From NCBI GenBank assembly GCA_963920635.1, contig OY987298.1, forward strand, positions 20,307,647-20,371,646: a stretch of DNA of 64,000 bases, given 5' to 3'. Below the pieces are notes generated by a model. That model was not told where the DNA came from, ran no database searches, and worked only from the letters and a program-made list of their open reading frames with translations. Below, piece after piece: positions 40,087-49,639 of this stretch (positions are counted from its first letter, which is position 1; every line of letters starts with the position of its first letter). A program made the position numbers and the translations under genes. The stretch comes from Pseudeuparius sepicola. Its lineage: Eukaryota > Arthropoda > Insecta > Coleoptera > Anthribidae.

Positions 40087-43000
40087 TTATTCATCCACAC
40101 GTACATCTTTATGACCCCAAGGAAGGGTTGAAACACTATCAACTAAATATCGCTTATCGTCAAATGGATTTAAACCAATCTTAGATTGACTTATGCTAAA
40201 GACGTTATGAGAAAAGGATCGTATAGATCGTTGATTTACAATTTTCTCTGTCTTATCGAATAAACAATCGAAATAATCTTGATACGTTATCTGCTTCGCT
40301 ACAACACTACCTCTAACACCTTTGCATTTTTTAACACACAAATTTTTTCCTTGAACCTTATAAGTATACATTTTAGATCTAAGTCCAACAAAATGTGTTA
40401 AAATACGACCATTTAATTCGTCCTTCATCAGTCCTGGCACCTTCTTATTTACAAGCGGAATTCCATATTGATTATCTGCAGGATAGTCACTAGTGTCAAA
40501 CCGATGAATATGATTCTTAATTACATCCTCGAACATGTCCTCACAGCGGATTTCGTAAACTAAACTATCAGTATCAGTATATAATAATAAGCAGTTAGTT
40601 GGTGAAAATGTTTTCAACATAAAGTCATAGTGAAATTCGTAAACACAGGTTTTTGATATGTCCAGAATAGACATCCCAACGTACAGAGGTTTATCAAACA
40701 TAATATTTGTCTTATTTAATTCGACACTTATTAAATTCTCTTCAAAAATTATCCTATGTCTAAAACGAGGGCTAGAAATTAAATTTTTGGCGCCGTATCT
40801 ACCCTCCCACGTCCTTAATAATCTCACAATCCTATGTTTTCTAACATTTTGCATTGTTTTGCCGTAGATTGCATTATTCATTAGTTTCATTATATTTTTT
40901 TCAAAATCTAATGTTGTCACAGTTCTTAAGTGGGTATTGAGTTGTATATAGGGAGCTAACCAGGTAGACTGCTTAAATTTCAAAACTTTGTGAATTTTTT
41001 TCAGAATTAAACCATGTTGTAAAGCTTGCTTAAGCGCTCTATAATGAATCACATAATTCTTCTTATCATCGAGAGTGGTCATGAGCTTTTTTATTTTGGA
41101 ACCTGGAGGTTTACGATGTTCAGGTGCGAAAGGAAGATCTTTATGATGGTCATGAAGATGATCGGGATACGACAAATCCACTTCTAAAATATATCCTTCA
41201 TCGGCATTGTCAGCAACCTTGGTGACGTCAGTATCGTTGGAGGCCCACTCAAATCCTCCGTAAGGAAGGGGTTCACACATTGCCCAGCCATAAAGGTTGT
41301 TAACGTCCGCATAAAGAATATATTTTGATGGCATACTAGCATCATAGTTTGCCATATATTTGTTGTTGGCCTGAGAAAAGCGGTGGCTTACCTGGCTTAC
41401 CCCACCTCGAATTGCCCTCTCGAAAAACATTAAGATGTCACTATCTTGGAAGGTTTCTAATTTACATTTCGTATATCGAAGCATGCAATCCCAACTGAAT
41501 CCAGGCAAAGTATAGTACCAGGCAGGATCTAAACCGTAATTTTGAAGACAAGTCGTTCTAAAGTGTTCAAATATATCTGTGAGCAAGAGCACGTCAGTCT
41601 TTAAGTACAGATCTAAATACTCACCCAAGGTTTTTACACCAAACCTCTCCCAAATTAATTGCGCATGTCCGTAATCCTTCTCGTTAATATTAGTGTCATT
41701 TAATTTGTTATAAAAATGTTGAATCGATGGTAATGCGGTTTCTTCCAATTTTTCCAGAGAATCGATATAATCATAACAAAAAACCCCTTTCCTAGTTAAC
41801 AAGTCAAAATTTTCGGAAGACAATCGAAATTCATTTCTAGTGTTTTCGAAAATATTTAGAGATGATGCGAGTTTGTCGAGAGGAAAGGCCAAGAACTTGA
41901 AAGAATCGATGAACCGAAATTTAATATTTGTTTCATTATCGAATACTGTAAAGCTTATATATTTTTCATTATTAACAGGAAGTAGGTTGACATGATTCCG
42001 TTTGGCAAGTTCTCGTATTATAAAGTGGCTGTCATACCCACTAAGATTGTGGAAAATGATGGGAACTACAAACGAGTTTTTATAATTTAAGTTGCACGCT
42101 TGATGTGCATAACCTCGAAACATCGATGACAGGTGACAGTGGTCACGTACAATTATGTCGTTAACATTGAATTTTTTCTCGCAAATGTGACAATTAGGGG
42201 TGGCATCTTTAAGACTTATGGCTTCATCCATAGGTTCAACAAGATTCAATTTGGATGATATAAACTTAGCAATTTCCTCTATTTGATTGGCAAACCATAT
42301 CATACAGTCTCCCCCGCGATAAGCTTTGTAGAAAGAGAGCGAGTTGTCAAAAGAGCACTTGAAATAATAACCGGCACTGAATGCTTCGTGTCTTTGATAT
42401 TTAACAGTTTTTAGGCTAGCATCAGAATCTCCGCAGGGTTTTAGCATTGCTTCAAAGTCAGCATACAGGGTGAATGGGGTGCGTTCTTTATTAACAAAAT
42501 TTTTAAATTCGATAAACTTCTCTTTGGGAAACTCGATTTTACAATTATTTATTTGCTCGCAATAAACTGTATGCTCTTCGATGAAAAGTAATTTAAACAT
42601 CTCTCGCATATAAATTTTCTACCGTTATGTTTACTAGACTGTTTCGAAATCAGTCTAGATAAATCTTTAATCCAACAATAATGGTATTTTATATCAACGT
42701 GCGCATCGTCGACAGACGGTGCTTCAAAGTCGCTAGTTTTCAAAAAATAATGACTTTGAATTAGAAGTAAATTCACATGTCTATCCATTTTATTTTTAGT
42801 TAGTCGAGCTGGAGAGGTGATAAAGTGACGTGGAGTCTCACTTACCAACTCCAAAATATACACATTTATAGAAATTTCATTTAATTTTTCGAATTTCGAT
42901 ATTTGAGATAATTGCATTGGTAGGTCTATATCATCTAATTTAAATTTCAGCCTGTAGTGAGGATATGAATTAACCCGATCAATATGCTTTTGAGAGGGGT

Positions 43001-43811
43001 AAAGAGCGGCAATAACACTCCAAAAGAAGCATGCTTCATCACTATTTTTTACATTGACACATGCTTGTTTTTTGGAAATTTCAACGGGGAGTGGCAGATA
43101 TGAAGCACCGTTTCCTATCTCAACTTTATTTATACTGATGACCAAACTCAAAATTTTGCGTAACGCCCACCCCGATCCATTGTCATGAAAATCTTCAAGC
43201 TTCTTTATAATCCTATCCTTTATATTATCTGTAAACCACAACTTTAAATCACTCCCCTGGTCAATTATAGCATTTTTTGTGTTGAAGCATTTGTTGTCAC
43301 TTATGACTGTATCTTGAGACATTTTAACAAATTCACCATTAAAAACCGCATTTACCTTAACAATGTGAAAAGCATTTAAAGTTCTAGTTATGCGACTCTT
43401 AAAAAGAATAAATGCATCGTCAAAAAACTGGAATAAATCGATGTGCCTCATATTTACTATAACACCTGTGCGAAGACGACTCTGGAACGCTGCTTGAACG
43501 TCCACCCATTTGACTCGATGACTTCTATTGAGGTGTTGCTTACCAGATCCAGTTTTGCATAATGTTTTGAAGTATAATTGAAGTCTTTTGAGATGTTGCA
43601 GATTGGCATGCAACTTTGACAAAGTGCCTTGGTGAAAATGACATCGGAGTGCTGAGGAATGCTGTCTCACCGACAATTGCAACTTTTGCTGCCAACGTTG
43701 TAATACTTGTGGAAGTGTAGGTCTGTCACTTTCATTAAGTATGTTAAACACCTTCTCATATGCCTTTACAGTTTTGTCGCTCTCTGTAGCTATTTCATTA
43801 CCATCGATCAT
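40087..43811 (-). pseudogene. Family B DNA polymerase, one frameshift
   Basis: The N-terminal part (43811-42549, ATG at 43811) holds the conserved Polinton/adintovirus region (KWVDVQAAFQSRLRTGV..., SGWALRKIL, ACFFWSVIAAL) and the start of a zinc-binding motif (CERC). The second part (42609-40087, another frame) resumes with the remaining zinc ligands, then exonuclease motifs (YADFEAML, HNLSGYDSHF, YLKTDVLLLTD) and polymerase motifs A (DVNNLYG), B (NAIYGKT) and C (YTDTDS, 40565-40582). The shift lies near 42560-42580. All catalytic motifs survive. Such enzymes are protein-primed and copy the linear element from its ends. The in-frame Met of the second part is not a plausible natural start, being inside the zinc motif. 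Confidence 0.9.
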
Positions 43812-43862
43812 CTTCGAAGCAATGAGTAGAGCAGTGTGCTAGAAATAGGCAGAGTTCCTACC

Positions 43863-43869
43863 TATATAG
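43863..43869 (-). promoter_or_regulatory. TATA box for PolB
   Basis: TATATAG on the minus strand, 52 bp upstream of the ATG at 43811. Confidence 0.55.
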
Positions 43870-44122
43870 GGTAAGAGCGTCGAAGGATGGTCCCCTCTCC
43901 AAAATTTTAGTATGAAAACAGGATCTGAGAAAAGGTTTTTTTTTTGCTCCCTTTTTTATTTTAACATTTTACCATTTTCTACAAACATTAATTTCACGAA
44001 GCACGTCTTTCCTGCAGCGGGAAAGTTTTTAAATTGACTTTTTTTCATAATCATTCTTTTCTGCTGGAAATGAAACAGCATAATAACTTTACATTTTTAT
44101 TTACATTTTCACAAAAACTAAA

Positions 44123-44650
44123 TTATTTACATCGTCTTATAAATTCAGAAAAAAACATTAGTTCTACCCTCCGGCAGTGAAATGCTTTTCCAGGCCTCGT
44201 GATGTGTCGCTCACATTGGTTTGCACGCACTCGCTCGTAGAACCTCTGCTGCTTCCGAACAAGGACGTCGAACTTGGGGCAGCCTAGATCCTCGATATTG
44301 TAAGATAAATGGGCATACCCCGCGGCCTGCAGCAGATTCCTTTCAACTTGTCCTCCCTTGTAAGCTATAAGTTCATCGCCAGCGGACTCCCCCAGACGCC
44401 GAATCTCTTCTAACGCACTTTCCTGGGCTTCATCCGTTGCACAATCTTCAAACTTCAAGCCGTGCAAGTTCATCGTTAACCAACGAGCAGTGCATGCATC
44501 CTTAGAAGATAGGCTGCGGTAGTTTCCCACACGATAATACCTGGATGTCACTTCCCTCGATTTCATATCGTATATCGACATTTCTTTTATAACGAACTTT
44601 CCACTAACTTGAAAGCCATCAGCGTCGATGATATACCTGATGTTAGACAT
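44123..44650 (-). CDS. 175-aa protein, possible RNase H-fold nuclease-like
   Basis: ATG at 44650, intact. The layout is an N-terminal acidic strand (IIDADGFQVSGKFVIKEM), a WLTMNLHGLKF block, AYKGGQVERNLL, LGCPKFD, and a C-terminal C-x2-H...HC cluster (NQCERH, AFHC). That order of acidic strand, G-rich turn and Cys/His cluster recalls DEDD-type exonuclease folds and the Maelstrom-like domain. I have no alignment to prove it and call the function unknown. A TATA-like ATATAAG lies at 44710-44717 on the minus strand. It diverges from the spliced gene at 45024 across a 370-bp intergenic region. Confidence 0.5.
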   Translation of the reverse strand: MSNIRYIIDADGFQVSGKFVIKEMSIYDMKSREVTSRYYRVGNYRSLSSKDACTARWLTMNLHGLKFEDCATDEAQESALEEIRRLGESAGDELIAYKGGQVERNLLQAAGYAHLSYNIEDLGCPKFDVLVRKQQRFYERVRANQCERHITRPGKAFHCRRVELMFFSEFIRRCK

Positions 44651-44709
44651 TACGATTTGCAGAAAACTAAAGATTTGTAGAAACTATCACTGAAAGCAAA
44701 GATATGACT

Positions 44710-44717
44710 CTTATATT
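44710..44717 (-). promoter_or_regulatory. TATA-like box for 175-aa gene
   Basis: ATATAAG-type sequence on the minus strand, 60 bp before the ATG. Confidence 0.4.
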
Positions 44718-44916
44718 CCAATACTTCTTACTATGCGGAAAGAAGGGATGTGGGCGGTACCATGTAGGAGGGCACTGATGGGGCGGGGTTGGTGGGGACT
44801 TTCGGTAATCTGACAACGTTGCCTCCGGTGGGCGGGTCTCCCTAACGTTCAGGAAAAATCTACCAAACTGGCAACACTGTTCCGATATACACACGATGCG
44901 TGGCGCGTTTCCTCTT

Positions 44917-45015
44917 CAGTTCACCCGTGTTTCACAGTCGTGTTCCGAGCCGCTTTTACTCAGTTCACCCGTGTTCCGAACCGCTTTTACTCAGTTCACC
45001 TGTGCTTCGTCGCTT
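44917..45015 (+). repeat. Short direct repeats in 5' region of spliced gene
   Basis: CAGTTCACC.GTG recurs at 44917, 44961 and 44992, the last two followed or preceded by CCGCTTTTACT. They lie just before the ATG at 45024 and may be promoter or 5' UTR elements. Confidence 0.6.
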
Positions 45016-45023
45016 TGAACAGT

Positions 45024-45855
45024 ATGGAATCATCAAAAATTAAAATTCTAAGTGATTGCCGTTTGGTAGCTGTAAGTTTTTTAATTTAATTTCTCATTCG
45101 ATTCTCATTGAACCCATTTACTTGTAGCCAACTCGGAGTGCCGACGAGACGGTCAACGCTGTGGCGTCAATTTGCCCCGAACCTGTAAGTTTGCATTAAT
45201 CAGTATTTTCCCATATAATGTTTTCCTTTCATAGCTGCCCAATCTCAACTCAAGCGTGTTGAGTCTGCTGGAGGAGCCATTCATCGCAGGGCTCACCAAC
45301 CAGCAACTCTGCGACATGGCTCTTGATGATTATGGTTCCGATTTTGAAGTTGGACGTCTTCCATCACCGGCAGCATCGTCAAAGGTAAGCTAACATTTAT
45401 AAAATTCGCTATTTTCAAATAAGGTTTCTTCCTCACAGATAGATAATCAAAGCCGGTGTGGGGGCTCCAGGGCTTCATCGCGGTCGTCATGCAAGAGGTT
45501 AAGCGACGAGGCAGACGATTTGGTAGCGAAGCGACCCTCCCAGGAGTCACAGACAACGCGTGGGGGAAAGAATTTGACAATGCTAAATGAAAAGGGGAGA
45601 TTTGTGAACGAGCAGCATCAAAGTGTGAGTGAAGTATTTATGAATATGAGAGAGTTGGCAGATGGGGGCATTTCAAACGCAAACGAAAAAAAGAGAAGGT
45701 TTGAATGTGTGATGAATCGAATGCAAAGGGAGTGGGATGAATGTGAAAAGAGGATGTTGAAAATAAAAGCCATTTATAATCGTGCGAAAGAAGGGCGTGC
45801 CTCATGTATGAATGAAGTTGAAAAACTTGAACGCATGAAAAAAAATCTCCCCTAA
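45024..45855 (+). CDS. Four-exon gene, 223 aa, unknown function
   Basis: Exons 45024-45071, 45128-45184, 45235-45384 and 45439-45855 are joined by introns of 56, 50 and 54 bp, each with a strong GTAAG donor and a pyrimidine-rich AG acceptor. All introns are phase 0 and the frame stays open to TAA at 45853-45855. The N-terminal half is acidic to neutral (LSLLEEPFIAGL, MALDDYGSDFE). Then a Ser/Arg-rich stretch leads to a long charged coiled-coil (about residues 145-220). No known domain is recognised. Such tiny introns suit host-nuclear expression. The coiled coil suggests an oligomeric structural or DNA-associated protein. Confidence 0.7.
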
Positions 45856-46040
45856 ATATATTTAGTTATACGTATATGTATAGATAAGTTTCATTATTTT
45901 ATCCAATTAGATGTAAGTGTGTATATATTTAGAAATTAGTGTTTATTGTATATATATATATATTTTTTAATATAAAACATAAATATATTTCTCTTGTTTC
46001 ATTCCACACATTAAATATCTAACAAAATCATTCTGAGCCT
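45856..46040. other. 3' flank of spliced gene
   Basis: AT-rich, with a short TA dinucleotide run near 45950-45965; no further gene. Confidence 0.5.
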
Positions 46041-46600
46041 TTAATTTTCCAGTTTCTTAAACAAAGAAACCAATATAATTAGTCTGGAGAGTGCTCAGTC
46101 AAACACTCTGTATACCATAGAACTCTGAAAATATAAAGAAAAAACTATTTTTATAATAAATAGAGAATAATTTGTATAACACAGCCGTAAAGTTTTCAAA
46201 ATAAACTATAGTCGCCCCCAGTTAATTTTCAAGAATGTTTCTTAAGCATAGAAACCAATATAATTAGTCTGGAGAGCGCTGAGTTAAACACTCTGTATAC
46301 CATAGAACTCTCTGAAAATATAAAGAAAAACGATTTTTATAATAAATAGAGAATAATTTGTGTAACACAGCCGTAATGTTTTCAAAAATAAACTATAGTC
46401 GCCCCCAGTTAATTTTCAAGAATGTTTCTTAAGCATAGAAACCAATATAATTAGTCTGGAGAGCGCTGAGTTAAACACTCTGTATACCATAGAACTCTCT
46501 GAAAATATAACGAAAAACGATTTTTATAATAAATAGTGAATAATTTTATATAACTCAACCATAAAGTGTTCAAAAAATAAGTTATAATCAACCCAAGACC
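46041..46600. repeat. ~186-bp tandem repeat, three units
   Basis: CAATATAATTAGTCTGGAGAG recurs at 46071, 46256 and 46443 (spacing 185 and 187). The units are about 90 per cent alike and the third degrades at its 3' end. Internal to the Polinton, between the last gene and the right TIR. A variant of the same sequence seems to continue to about 46700. Confidence 0.85.
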
Positions 46601-46996
46601 ACAGCTTCCAGCCCGAAGCGTCGTCTGTACCGCACGTCGACTGGAACCGCGAATAATTTTGTATAACACAACCATAAAGGGCCCAAAAAATAACCCATAG
46701 TCAACCCAAGACCAAGACCGTAAGGTCGAGTCCAGTTCGAAGCGCGGTTATTCTACCTGCCTGTCTGGACTGTACCGGAGGAGCCCCGACTGAGCGGTAT
46801 TCTAGCGTCCGACTAGACTGTACCCTCGGCACGCCCGCGGCAGCATCCCCCGAGAAGCGGTACCGCTGACTGTACCACCGCAGCGCGGCGTTTGATACTT
46901 TCTCCTACTGGGCCACCCACGTTGCATACCCCAAGCAGGCGACTTCAACGCGCTACCTGAATAAGAAAGGGTAGAAATTTTCAAGAAACCCCTTTG
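46601..46996. other. GC-richer spacer, no gene
   Basis: Contains repeated CCGACT..ACTGTACC phrases around 46760-46880. The open frame on the minus strand (46802-46984) shows no recognisable domain. Confidence 0.4.
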
Positions 46997-47072
46997 GAAA
47001 TACAGCCGTGGTTAAGAGACAAGCGTCTTTTGCTACCAGCTAGGTGTCTCGGGTTCAATCCCCGGGTATTTC
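46997..47072 (+). tRNA. tRNA-like (Pol III) sequence, probably not a working tRNA
   Basis: 76 nt with a perfect 7-bp acceptor stem (GAAATAC with GTATTTC), a B box (47052-47062, GGTTCAATCCC) inside a 5-bp T stem (one G-U), and an A-box-like AGCCGTGGTTAAG resembling Leu/Ser tRNAs. The anticodon stem pairs poorly, so it may be a tRNA-derived Pol III element or a decayed tRNA rather than a charged tRNA. No terminal T-run follows closely. Confidence 0.4.
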
Positions 47073-47084
47073 AGAGCACTGAAA

Positions 47085-47170
47085 ACAAAACTAATGGGGG
47101 GAGGGGGGGCCAAGGGGGCCAAGTGGCCAAGTGGCTAAGTGGCAATTAAAGCAATTGGCAATTGGCAATA
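47085..47170. repeat. Low-complexity G-rich and CCAAGTGG repeats
   Basis: A G-run is followed by several tandem CAAGTGGC-type units and GCAATTGGCAATTGGCAAT. No coding capacity. Confidence 0.7.
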
Positions 47171-47399
47171 TTTTTTTAAATAAAAAAATAAAAATTACTT
47201 TTTCAAAAAATGTTTTACTTTTTTTTTGCATATTCTTAGAGCAATTGTCTAATTGGATATTATGTAGAATATTTTCTCACTGTCCTTGGGAAATTCGCTA
47301 GGCATTTTTTTTATGATTTGTTTAAAATCAGAATATCTGTGCCCAGACAATATTGGGATTTGTAGTAAAAAACACACAAACAAATAATATTTTTTATTT

Positions 47400-47501
47400 T
47401 CACAACTTTACATTTCTAAACTTTTTAGTTAGTTCATACATAATAATCAAGCGTCTCAGCTCTTCGAGTGCCTCCATATATCGCCGCAGTCTCTCGCTCA
47501 T
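47400..47501 (-). CDS. 33-aa overlapping frame, right TIR copy
   Basis: Mirror of 29215-29316, overlapping the stop of the 95-aa gene by ATGA. Coding status uncertain. Confidence 0.3.
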   Translation of the reverse strand: MSERLRRYMEALEELRRLIIMYELTKKFRNVKL

Positions 47502-47785
47502 GCTTCAGAAAATATAATATTTGTAGTCTTGCCGACGGGCCCCAAGCTTGTTAAAAAATACCTTTTGTCACCATTCAATTCGTCAATTCGCTCTTGAGTT
47601 AATTGCTCCGTAAAACGCTGAGGCAGGATGGTCTTGAAGTCGGCAAATTCCACCACTACCTTTTCCCCAAACTTGGTATTTATTCTCTTAAAACACTGGA
47701 TCTCAAATTTTTTATTTACTTCCAAATCTCGAACATTCACCAGATTTTTCACCAGCAAATTGTTTAAACTATTTAAGAAGGACAT
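47498..47785 (-). CDS. TIR-encoded small protein, right copy
   Basis: 95 aa, identical to the protein at 28931-29218, with the same TATA box in mirror (47831-47838). Both copies read inward toward the element centre. See the left copy for structure and uncertainty. Confidence 0.6.
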   Translation of the reverse strand: MSFLNSLNNLLVKNLVNVRDLEVNKKFEIQCFKRINTKFGEKVVVEFADFKTILPQRFTEQLTQERIDELNGDKRYFLTSLGPVGKTTNIIFSEA

Positions 47786-47830
47786 GTTGTAAATGATCTG
47801 CGTGTCTGATGAGATCTTAGTTGAACCTCT

Positions 47831-47838
47831 CCTATATA
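47831..47838 (-). promoter_or_regulatory. TATA box for right TIR gene
   Basis: Mirror of 28878-28885, 46 bp upstream of the ATG at 47785. Confidence 0.6.
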
Positions 47839-47887
47839 GCTGTTTCAATAGGAGTGGGGAGAGAGTGGGGAGACGGGCAAAACCTAG

Positions 47888-47935
47888 GAGAGTACCAGAC
47901 CAGACAGGTTTCGACAAGTCTGGTCTGGTGCTCTC
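47888..47935. repeat. Sub-terminal hairpin, right TIR
   Basis: Mirror of 28781-28828. Confidence 0.8.
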
Positions 47936-47949
47936 TTAGTATCTCTACT

Positions 47950-47955
47950 TACGTC
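47950..47955. other. Target-site duplication, right copy
   Basis: TACGTC, exact match to 28761-28766. Confidence 0.9.
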
Positions 47956-47999
47956 GATATTCCGAATATTAGGGAACAGTTAACTTGTTATAGGTTCGC

Positions 48000-48760
48000 A
48001 ATGTCAGCAGTTAATTGCATAGACGTAATAACAAAGATTATTTCCCTCATACTGCCTGCATCCAATAGCTCCTTCCATAAAAATCCAACCAATGGTATGC
48101 CTCTGCTAGCGATAATTTGCACTAGTGCAATTACCGGTAATTGCACTTGTGCAAATTATCACTTCGTTGCTGGATACAAACACGTACCTACTTCTTAAAG
48201 TTTGTGTGTTTCACACTGTTCTAAATTATGTTGCGGTATTATTAAGCATTAAGTATATCAATGAATTTGTATAACTTTTACATTGCTAAATTCTTGTTAT
48301 TTAGACCTCCGCCTCCGTTTAAATTTATGACACATTCAGAAAATAAACCAACGCCGACAGGGTGTAGGTATAATCGCATTTGCCTTGGATACCTACCCAA
48401 GCGTCATGTTTGTTTACTCGAACCCTACAGTCGAAGGTGTCAATAAACTCGTTCAAAATGAGTCGGTTTGGAAATGTAAAACATAGAAAAAAATAATATC
48501 TACAGAAATTATTAAATCGTATTCGTGAAATAATCTCGACAAATACCACTCGTGCCGGAATTTTTTCTAGATAATTTTATTCTAAAGCCCTATTTTGCCC
48601 ATTAGCAAAACCACTCGTACAAATTGGGCTTTTATTTTCTGATAAAATCCCGAGAGCGAAGCGATCTTTCTAGGCAAAATAGCTCTTTCGAAAAAATTAT
48701 CGATACAATTTACGGCACTAGTGATATTACATACGAAAATATATCCACAACAGAAGGCAT
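48000..48760 (-). repeat. Dispersed repeat, copy B (right of Polinton)
   Basis: Inverse of copy A (26486-27200), sharing the same ordered blocks. It contains an AATTACCGGTAATT palindrome flanked by GCACTAGTGC or GCACTTGTGC near 48118-48155. No gene. Confidence 0.65.
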
Positions 48761-49099
48761 CATCATCATTATTTCCTTTCATATTGAGATTCAACTAATT
48801 TAGGAATAATTGGTAAGATTATATTTTAGGAAAATATCATTTCCAAACAAATGCCATATTTACTTACTTGGAGTAAGAAGTTGGGGTTCATTTTTGAAAT
48901 ATCCTATCTTTAAGAAACTTTCTGAAGTGAAACTATATTTTCTGTGGTAATAATTAATGAGTAGGAATCTATTTTAAGAAAGCCAACCAGCCCAACCCTT
49001 CATAAGGTGTGAGCACATTCGACATGTATCGATGAAGATCTTCTAGATTTACAAATCAAAATCCACCAGCATCAAGTGACCAATTTTAAATTATGCGTT
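48761..49099. other. No gene seen
   Basis: AT-rich, no recognised feature. Confidence 0.4.
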
Positions 49100-49440
49100 T
49101 CCCATTCCGTCAACACCCGTCTCATTCACCAAGGCAGAACCAAAAAGTCATTTTCAACGCGAAAGGCTATTGTTTCGCTCGCCGCCGGCGCGCAGCGACA
49201 AGAAAAGGAACGTAAATTAAAGTAATTTATTTTTAACTGCCGGGGGAAGCCCTAAATTACGTCCGCCTCCCCCGATCTTTAGGAAGTGCATTTTCTTGCG
49301 ACGCAGCTGGGGCCTCGTCACGGCTCTGCCCCGTTTTGCGATTCAAGTGCGGTTTTTGGCGTCTTTGTGAGTCGGCATCCCGTTTGCCAGGCGTAACATG
49401 CAATCCACATTTTTAGTGGGAGACTAAGAAAGCACTTGGG
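49100..49440. repeat. GC-rich repeat, inverse copy at 52838-53175
   Basis: About 340 bp that return inverted 3.4 kb downstream with modest divergence (shared GCCGGCGCGCAGCGACAAG, GGAAGTGCATTTTCTTGCGAC and GCGTAA.ATGCAATCCACATT blocks). No intact frame; origin unknown. Confidence 0.7.
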
Positions 49441-49639
49441 TGTTTTTAATTTTATATTTCAAACTCTAGTGCCTTCCGTTCTCTTGCTGATTACAGAATT
49501 TAAATATAGCTCATTACGATGGCATATTTCATGGTTTTGTTTGAAAACTAGGTGCCTACACGTACACTAATTTTTTAATGAGAATTCAACGCCTGCGAAT
49601 ATATGAACCAATGAAATGACATAATTTTTGAAATATTAA

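Larger units (their letters stand above)
28767..47949. mobile_element. Polinton/Maverick (adintovirus-like) element, 19.2 kb
   Basis: The boundaries are fixed by 584-bp TIRs starting AGTAGAGATACT, AG...CT termini and 6-bp duplications. Between them lie the hallmark genes: family B polymerase, retroviral-type integrase with chromodomain, FtsK/A32 ATPase, adenain-like protease, double-jelly-roll major and single-jelly-roll minor capsid proteins. PLA2 and fiber-like proteins fit the adintovirus branch. The TIRs look identical and their 139-codon frames translate identically, so insertion was recent. Four genes are broken, so the copy is not autonomous. Confidence 0.95.
47366..47949 (-). repeat. 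Right terminal inverted repeat of Polinton
   Basis: 584 bp, exact mirror of 28767-29350 in all parts compared. Contains the second copy of the TIR genes and a hairpin at 47888-47935. Confidence 0.93.

Noticed and set aside
42549..42609. Programmed ribosomal frameshift in PolB
   Set aside because: No slippery heptamer or clear downstream structure is visible, and the zinc motif appears to lack residues at the junction, so a deletion is more likely.
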